DNA of 64,000 bases. Source: Branchiostoma floridae (lineage: Eukaryota > Chordata > Leptocardii > Amphioxiformes > Branchiostomatidae). Shown here in pieces: positions 59,101 through 64,000 of this stretch. The stretch lies in assembly GCF_000003815.2 (NCBI RefSeq), contig NC_049995.1, positions 7,193,576 to 7,257,575 of the forward strand, read 5' to 3'. How positions within the stretch are numbered: position 1 is the first letter of the stretch; each line of letters begins with the position of its first letter. A program made the translations under genes and the position numbers. The notes beneath the pieces were generated by a model. The model was given only the letters and a program-made list of their open reading frames with translations. It had not been told where the DNA came from and made no database searches.

Positions 59101-62100
59101 TTTCAAAGTTGGACCATATATATATATATAGTGCATGTGTTACAGCGCGCTGTACTGTGACATGTCAATGATTACGGATCCCAGAGCAGTGTCCAGCCTA
59201 ATGCTGGGACAGGTTTGACTACGAACACTATAGTGCACTCTTTTGCACCCTCAATATGCAACACATGGTGAAAATAGAATTCACACACTGTGTGCATATT
59301 GCGGACATTATGTGCACTTTTCACACAATCTGTGCAAGTTTGCACACGATGTGTGCACTTTTCACACGATGTGTGTGTAAGTTTGCACATGATATGTGCA
59401 GTTTGCACACAATGTGTGCAAGTTTGTACACAATGGTGTGTGCAAAGTAAACACAGGTGTGTGAAGAGTGCACACACGTGTGTGTTAAGTGCACACATCG
59501 TGTGATAGAATTTCTGTTTTTAGTTGAGAACATGTTTTAATAATTGTAGTAAAGAACACGGTGACTGTGTTGTACTACGCATTCCAGAGGGTAGATACAG
59601 TTAGATCAGTGACACTGACAGTTGATGATCACGAAAGAATTGCACCGCCAAAAGCAACTGCTATGTCCATCTATAGGATCAGGGTCGCTGTGTGGTTTCC
59701 GACTAGCTGCCAAGAACTAAAAAACACTGGAAATGTTTTCTTCTTAACGTTTTATTCGTAAAGTATTTCCCCGCAACCTTAAATGCAATTATTACAGTAA
59801 TCGGATCAATCATGTTATTGAGTATGTACGGCAAGTTGTCTCCCAAATAGTGATGCCGGTTTTGAAGGCCTTCAGCCGGCAAGCTTTTTTATGGTGCTTA
59901 CATGCCCGGGACCGCCCAGAACCTCCCATAAAAAATCGCTTTCTTTTGCTCCTAATATTTTAATTTGTACATTTTGTCAGTAATGTCAGTTATTGGCCTA
60001 ATTGTACCAGTTATACCGATTTTAAAACACATTTTTGGTCAAGTTGTCAACGCTGTTTGAAATTTTTTTGTGCAATTAGCCAGCGTTGGTGACTTTTCAT
60101 CATGCAGATAGGCAAAGTCACAAACAAAGGAGTGAATGGGAGCCAGTTTAGGATTTTGGCATTCCGTGCAATTGACAGAAGTGTGCATTTATCTGACGTA
60201 CAATTAATTGGCTTCTACAGTACCCTGAAACTCACAGTATATCAATGAGTTTGATTTATTTTCATTTAACATGTAAGAAGCTAATGGTAGAAGGAAAAAA
60301 ACATACATTACGGAAACCATATTTAAAAAGTTTTGAAGCGTCATATACATATCATATACCACTCGACTACATAACACCGCACGACCCCTCCACATACACA
60401 TGTAACACTGTACAAACCCACTACAGTCATGCATGTGGATATTTCCTTGAAAGACATTTAGTATGTTTCAACTCATATCACTTCAGATCAATGGTTTGAC
60501 TAAAATCGTATAATTCAATAGCAGCAGACCAGGCTAACACATTTCTGGCATATGCCATTGTATTGATTACAACATCTGTTGACATTGACTTTGGTCACGA
60601 TCCATGGCTCGAAATCCTTTTTTCTGCATACCTGCACTAGTGCAGGTAACAATGAAAATTACCTGCACCAGACAAGTTTTACCTGCACCACTCTGAATTT
60701 AGGAAGTATAGATCATACTAAAATTGTTCATGAATCATTGCTATTTTTCTTTTACACTTTATAGGTGGCAATGTTCAATGCAGCCAATAACAAACCACAT
60801 ACACCTAAATCATGACATTTATGTATAAAACCCAGTACATTGACCAGTGCAGGATAGGTGCAGGTAGACACCAGAAATACCTTCACAGCTCCAATTTTAC
60901 CTGTACTAATCTGCATATGCAGGTGGTATATTGAGCCCTGCAATCAGCCCAGAATCGTTGACTCAGCCAGGTACCCTGATGAGATGGACAAATTATGACT
61001 TTGTTTTTTTAATTCGATATCACAGATGCATGCACGAACCCAAACAACCCGGCTAACCCATGTAACCAAGGTGTCTGCGTCGGAAACATGTGCGAATGCC
61101 CAAACGGATATACAGGGGACTTCTGTGAACAAGGTACGTATGGTGATGATAATTGCCACATTAATTTAATTTGTTGTGCTTTCACTGAGATCGTATCAAA
61201 AGGAAAGATCAGAGTGAAAAGTCTTAAGTTTGTGCACAGTCTCAGATGGTGAACTATACACTCAGCACTCTAAAAAGAATGTTTTATTTGAAGGGTCAAG
61301 AATCAAGAAAAAAGTGGTCTAGAATAACATCTTATAAGTAATGTAAAGCACAATTGGAGATTTCTGACTGGATCTCACAAACCTTCTGAAGATGTATTTT
61401 TTGCTCACGATTCAGTTTGTTATTAGGAAGACCAATCTTGCAACAGTGGTAGAATCACTGCCAGTTGCTTCATTCTGTATTTTCGAGGTTGTTCCTTGAG
61501 ATAGACAGGAGAGTTGTAGTCAGGTTTGCTTTGTTTTTATGAAAAATGTTCCACAAGTAAGTGTTAAATGCCATGGAATTGACCAAAATATTTATGTAAA
61601 TCTAGCGAATTGCCAGCCGCCGTGTCAGAATGGTGGGCAGTGTTTCGATCCCAACCAACCCTGTGTGTGCCCAGCAGGATCAGGGTGGCAAGGGTATCGT
61701 TGCGAGGAACGTAAGTTATTTTTAGTTGATGTGTTTGTCTGTTAAGGTGTGTGTCCCCATTGCTAGGAACGTAAGTTATCCCGATCACCTCCATGAAAAT
61801 GGAGGTTTCAGTTGATGTGTTTGTAAGGTGTGTGTCCACAGTTCCGCAATTGGCATTTCAAAGCTAGGCACATCGGAGACACTGACAGGAAGATAGGTTG
61901 ATGTTGCCAGAAAGTGATATAACAGAAAGTTTGCAGGAGTTGGCATTGGTATTATTAGTTAAAATATAAAATATAAAACTTTATAAATATATAAAATTAT
62001 CATCATTATTATCAGGTAAGTTAAAAAAACATTTTCCTTATCATCAGCATTACTAGTTAAATCTAAATAATTTTATATCAAACGTTAACTGATAAATATA

Positions 62101-64000
62101 TACAATATATAATATTGCAAGAAGCATCTGTGGGAAATGAATTAAGTTTACGTATATCATTTCTTTCAGCCATCTGTACCAACCCATGTGTGAACGGCAC
62201 TTGTTCATCACCAGACACTTGTACCTGTCTGCCTGGTTATGACGGACCTGTATGTGACTCTCGTAAGTTGGCATTTTAAATATACTTTAACCCTTGTCCT
62301 GTTGAAAATTCTTTTTGAATATTTAACGCCCTTAAGCAGCTGGTTAATTAAATAGATGAGGAAGACTTGAACTATTCTGTGCTGCTGCAGATTTACATGT
62401 AACGCTAGTTCACCTTGTTCCTCAGGGTAACCTATATCTGTTGCTTTTGAAAAAAGGGTAGTCAGGGATATCAAGTCGACGGACGATAGTCTCAAACTAC
62501 AAAAGTTTGAACATATTACAACTTGGGACCACCGTCTGTCGACTCGACATCTCTTATTGCAGTGTGGGTAAATACAACGAATATATTGTAGGTTACCCTG
62601 CGGAAAAAGGTGAACTAGCGTTACCTCCCCAATCGATATTGATAATTCCTGCCATTTCCGANNNNNNNNNNNNNNNNNNNNNNNNNNNNNNNNNNNNNNN
62701 NNNNNNNNNNNNNNNNNNNNNNNNNNNNNNNNNNNNNNNNNNNNNNNNNNNNNNNNNNNNNATACATGGTACGTGTAAATTAGTTGTAGAGGATTTAGCA
62801 AGATTATTCAGTACTTTTCTTGATAAATCTACACCAACCAAAGGTGCATCCCGGTTGAGGAATGCCCAGCACCAACCACCACGCCGGCACCAACCACCGC
62901 TGCACCACCAGCCACTACAGTGTGTGAGCCTGTGTGTGAATGGTCTCCTTGGATAGATCTGCACTGTCCTCCAACGGGTAAGACTTATGATGCTACTTAT
63001 TATTTTGTAAACCTCTGATAAACTTTTTTTTGTTCTTAATCTGATGATCTTCATCATCATCATTGGTCAACGTGCTAAAAATTACACACGACGGAATTAT
63101 ACCTGCCCTTACGGGGCATACTCTGCAATTTGCTGGTTGCAGCTGATTAAAAGGCAGGGAGACACCAGTTTCCCTTTTGGAGTAAATCACAGTATGACTG
63201 TTACAAGACAGAGGTTTGCCAGAACTCCATGTGATTTGAAGTGAATCACCAACTCCAGACAAAAGGATTTGCACCACATCTCACACTGGGGCATGCCCCT
63301 ACTCTTTTTCGACCCTGCATGTTCTGAACAATTTGCGTAAAATCCAGCATTAATGGTCAGAAGATTATGTTGATTTCTAGAAAATTAGTCACATTTTGTA
63401 CAATGTACATGTATGTAAATTCAAATATACATATTCTGGTATAAGCGTTATAATGTAAAGGTTTATGAAAAATCATGTTTGCTGTTGATGATCCATGGCT
63501 TTTTGTTGATCTGGACAAGTGTGTTTCTGTGATCATTTTATCAACCATTCTACCCTAGAAACAGAGAAACAGAGTCTAGAGTACCCCATGTGTCTTTAGA
63601 AGTAACTTGTATAGATTGTCCCTACCAAACATGGATTGGTTATGAGCAAGCAAGGAAGATTGAGATCTGAGTAGAAAGCAACCATTCACTACACAAAGCT
63701 TGTTTTGCAGTTATAAAGACCCAAAGATTTTGAAAATGTAAAACTATCCTCTCCTTTATGATAAGTTATAAATAATTTGATTTTAAGACCAATTAATGGT
63801 TCAATATCTTTGCTTAATTTCAGTCGGCATGTTTGTACGATGCACATTTCAAAATGATGCAGGTTGTAATACATTATTTGTTATACAGTTACTTAGTTTG
63901 TTTCCCATGTTTTTTTTATAAAATCAGATTTTCATTGTGCAGCACTAACTGCTATATTGTCGCATGCCCTCCCCACAGACTGCCTGTATGGTGATGATTC
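40833..64000 (+). CDS. Secreted multi-furin-site precursor with SUEL lectin, EGF repeats and WxxW domain (3' end beyond window)
   Basis: Exons: 40833-40905, 43833-43938, 53939-54050, 55765-56521, 57208-57297, 57803-57977, 58825-58973, 61026-61133, 61606-61710, 62170-62262, then after an N gap 62844-62977 and 63979 onward. All joins but the one across the gap are in phase. Order: signal peptide (MSKVGPLSLAVVAALLAVTI, cleavage near LPTA); basic/acidic propeptide with nine R-x-[KR]-R sites; Gly-Asn hinge; SUEL/galactose-binding lectin domain; three EGF-like domains; a Thr/Pro/Ala-rich linker; the start of a mucin-type WxxW domain. An extracellular protein matured by proprotein convertases is the simplest reading. 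No ortholog with this order is known to me. The gap very likely hides at least one exon, because exon 62262 ends in phase 1 and exon 62844 starts in phase 2. Confidence 0.87.
41437..43270. repeat. Long-period degenerate repeat in lectin intron 1
   Basis: The block cacgtcag...ttacatccg(t/c)c recurs with cacgtca at 41437, 41785, 42527 and 42920 (intervals 348, 742, 393: one period of about 370 and one double). A second shared block, gttaccc/tcgg(g/t)cgggtgat..ttgtcatcct, lies at about 42040-42105 and 43200-43255. This suggests decayed tandem copies of a 350-390 bp unit. Confidence 0.6.
44815..44942 (+). mobile_element. Penelope-like element fragment with hammerhead-like motif
   Basis: ctgacgaaggatagtggatt plus ctatccgaaacgtc has a CTGANGA box, a 6-bp stem (GGATAG/CTATCC) and GAAAC-GTC. 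This resembles the minimal hammerhead ribozymes described in Penelope-like retroelements. There is one extra A between the CTGACGA box and the stem. The following 78 bases match 36248-36330 inverted. Confidence 0.45.
47130..50760 (-). pseudogene. LINE ORF2 (endonuclease-reverse transcriptase), frameshifted
   Basis: Endonuclease pieces at 50587-50261 (DGFDFSLVETW) and 49991-49782 (LVDLCINNKVRILNGRTPGD, GSSVVDYVLAS). Linker at 49233-48982. Reverse transcriptase at 48947-48280: IVPLHKDDPNNYRGISV, YACFIDFRKAFDCVWR, GVSQGYNLSP (the usual GVxQGxxLSP) and YADD at 48287-48298 in another frame. C-terminal part 47923-47130 ends in a Cys/His segment (RLCKYCATKAVEDECNCPHY). Confidence 0.85.
50940..52950 (-). 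pseudogene. LINE ORF1 (PHD finger plus SGNH esterase), frameshifted
   Basis: N-terminal part 52950-52255 is open for 231 codons (MTEDQATNMASKMAAASPPP). Next frame: a PHD finger at about 52275-52130 with CAVC, ASWTHIDC and YHCINC. Then an esterase split over two frames: GDSNAQKL (about 51485), LHVGTNDV (about 51340) and VRDGYHLRDDG (about 51040), which carry the Ser, Asn/Asp and Asp-x-x-His blocks of SGNH hydrolases. PHD and esterase domains in ORF1 are known for CR1-group LINEs. Confidence 0.8.
53149..53275. repeat. (TA)n microsatellite followed by a LINE-like tail
   Basis: AT/TA alternation at 53149-53206, then gtgaataaagcattagtcattcattcat, like a CR1/L2-type 3' end. Confidence 0.7.
54340..55300. 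repeat. 18-bp minisatellite (cccagtagtgtccgtacc)
   Basis: Dozens of imperfect copies, densest at 54780-55290, with a (CAT)n patch at 54513-54532. It fills most of the intron between exons 53939-54050 and 55765-56521. Because 18 is a multiple of three, all frames stay open and give false Pro/Val/Ser-rich ORFs. Confidence 0.92.
55765..56521 (+). CDS. Lectin-precursor exon with serial furin sites and 24-residue repeats
   Basis: 252 codons plus one base between acceptor ttcatag and donor g|gtttgt. R-x-[KR]-R sites at 55807, 55870, 55942, 56014, 56086, 56167, 56254 and 56488 (another, RKKR, at 53991 in the previous exon). Three consecutive 72-bp units (55882-55953, 55954-56025, 56026-56097) each encode an acidic peptide of the form [YND]YENDV..IQIKSE..HRDRR. 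Later segments are 27, 29 and 78 residues long. The last site is GPLRGKR, then QTVYSSNG. Confidence 0.88.
56601..56975. mobile_element. MITE built of GGGTGCACC repeats
   Basis: Starts cagggctcgaatttt and ends tttcgatccctg, so the ends are inverted; the interior has many ggtgcaccc palindromes. The similar ends at 60604-60942 suggest one group of elements. Confidence 0.7.
57208..57297 (+). CDS. Lectin-precursor hinge exon (Gly-Asn repeats)
   Basis: About 30 codons after acceptor gcattag: GQGNGNGNGNGNGNGNGGGG, then QGGGPNAPGN. Phase 1 at both ends, so it can be skipped without a frameshift. The ggaaat repeat at DNA level makes length variation likely. Confidence 0.8.
57803..58973 (+). CDS. SUEL/rhamnose-type lectin domain (two exons)
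   Basis: Exons 57803-57977 and 58825-58973. Family marks: ELSCSSGGRLKIINAIYGR (the YGR motif) and DICPGVTKYLHVDYRC (the D-x-CPG-x-x-KYL-x-V-x-Y-x-C motif). The eight expected Cys are present. SUEL domains bind galactose or rhamnose. Confidence 0.92.
58000..58560 (-). mobile_element. Antisense fragment of the same LINE family
   Basis: cttgcccgagggctaattgcaa and gatgagtgggttatgtg match the 3' part of the LINE at 46930-47190. It lies in the intron inside the lectin domain; the right boundary is unclear. Confidence 0.6.
59270..59500. repeat. Palindromic minisatellite (tgtgcaagtttgcacac)
   Basis: Alternating inverted units (gcacacgatgtgtgcacttttcacac style) tile the stretch about ten times, so the array folds on itself at several scales. 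The ORFs on both strands (Cys/His/Thr-rich) are artefacts. Confidence 0.85.
60604..60942. mobile_element. MITE with TIRs ggctcgaa / ttgagccctg
   Basis: Left end atggctcgaaatcctttttt and right end tatattgagccctgca are inverted. The interior has repeats of acctgcac/gtgcaggt. Relative of the element at 56601-56975 by its ends. Confidence 0.7.
61026..62262 (+). CDS. Three EGF-like domains of the lectin precursor
   Basis: Exons 61026-61133, 61606-61710 and 62170-62262, one domain each, all phase 1-1. Each has six Cys in EGF order: NQGVCVGNMCECPNGYTGDF; NGGQCFDPNQPCVCPAG; VNGTCSSPDTCTCLPGYDG. No calcium-binding EGF consensus is evident. Confidence 0.92.
61700..61841 (+). repeat. Tandem duplication that copies a 5' splice site
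   Basis: gaggaacgtaagttatttttagttgatgtgtttgt...aaggtgtgtgtcc is repeated from 61760 with an inserted hairpin (acctccatgaaaatggaggt). The donor GTs are 60 bases apart (61711, 61771), but an in-frame stop at 61743 prevents use of the second as a simple extension. Confidence 0.8.
62398..62627. mobile_element. MITE, family A, copy 2
   Basis: Left end gtaacgctagttcaccttgt and right end aaggtgaactagcgttac are exact inverted repeats at the tips, with internal gggtaacctatat/aggttaccc. Same family as 22023-22220. Confidence 0.88.
62662..62761. other. Assembly gap (100 N)
   Basis: A run of exactly 100 N, the usual placeholder for a gap of unknown size. It lies in the lectin gene where the splice phases do not match across it. 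Confidence 1.
62844..64000 (+). CDS. Lectin precursor: Thr/Pro linker and start of WxxW domain (partial)
   Basis: Exon 62844-62977 reads CIPVEECPAPTTTPAPTTAA, then CEPVCEWSPWIDLHCPPT; the next exon starts at 63979 (DCLYGDD) and runs off the window. C-x-W-x-x-W-[IFL]-D followed by YGD-[DE] is the opening of mucin2-type WxxW domains. The first exon boundary (aaag|gtgc) is less certain because the gap precedes it. Confidence 0.7.

Noticed and set aside
59172-59533. Cys/His/Thr-rich frames that resemble zinc-binding repeats
   Set aside because: They are readings of a palindromic minisatellite on both strands.
59561-59761. Plus-strand frame at 59.6-59.8 kb as an extra lectin-gene exon
   Set aside because: No acceptor and donor pair in the right phase; the lectin and first EGF exons join cleanly without it.

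Overview
This looks like genomic DNA from a cephalochordate (amphioxus, Branchiostoma-like). That is an inference from the gene set: an intron-rich animal peptidylarginine deiminase, a single muscle RING-finger (MuRF/TRIM54-55-63) gene, a SAMHD1-like protein fused to a death domain, and a SUEL-lectin/EGF/WxxW secreted protein. The introns are packed with short inverted-repeat elements, minisatellites and PHD/esterase-type LINEs. All genes are split into many exons, so I rebuilt the models by hand from GT/AG sites, splice phase and family similarity. Family similarity and human residue numbers come from memory, not from a search.

Layout. (1) About 309-8563, plus strand: peptidylarginine deiminase, 13 exons, all catalytic and most calcium residues intact, ending in the family's C-terminal block. 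(2) 10164-26356, minus strand, tail-to-tail with the first gene: a MuRF-type TRIM E3 ligase. It has RING, B-box, coiled coil with a duplicated 34-codon exon, a 23-nt microexon, a COS box, and then three or four phase-compatible alternative C-terminal tails, one carrying PP1-docking motifs. (3) 28850-37186, plus strand, head-to-head with MuRF: a SAMHD1-like HD protein that has lost key catalytic residues, keeps the GTP-site residues, and ends in a death domain. (4) 40833 to beyond 64000, plus strand: a secreted precursor with a signal peptide, nine furin-type sites that cut out repeated acidic peptides, a Gly-Asn hinge, a SUEL lectin, three EGF domains and the start of a WxxW domain. Its 10-kb second intron holds a decayed, nearly full-length antisense LINE (46930-52970).

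The four genes are not an operon and need not work together. The strongest candidates for something undescribed are the SAMHD1-death-domain pseudoenzyme (possible nucleotide sensor) and the multi-furin-site lectin precursor. Next are the MuRF locus, which seems to obtain tail diversity by splicing from one gene, and an in-frame tandem array of 5' splice sites in the deiminase gene. The window has one 100-N gap (62662-62761).
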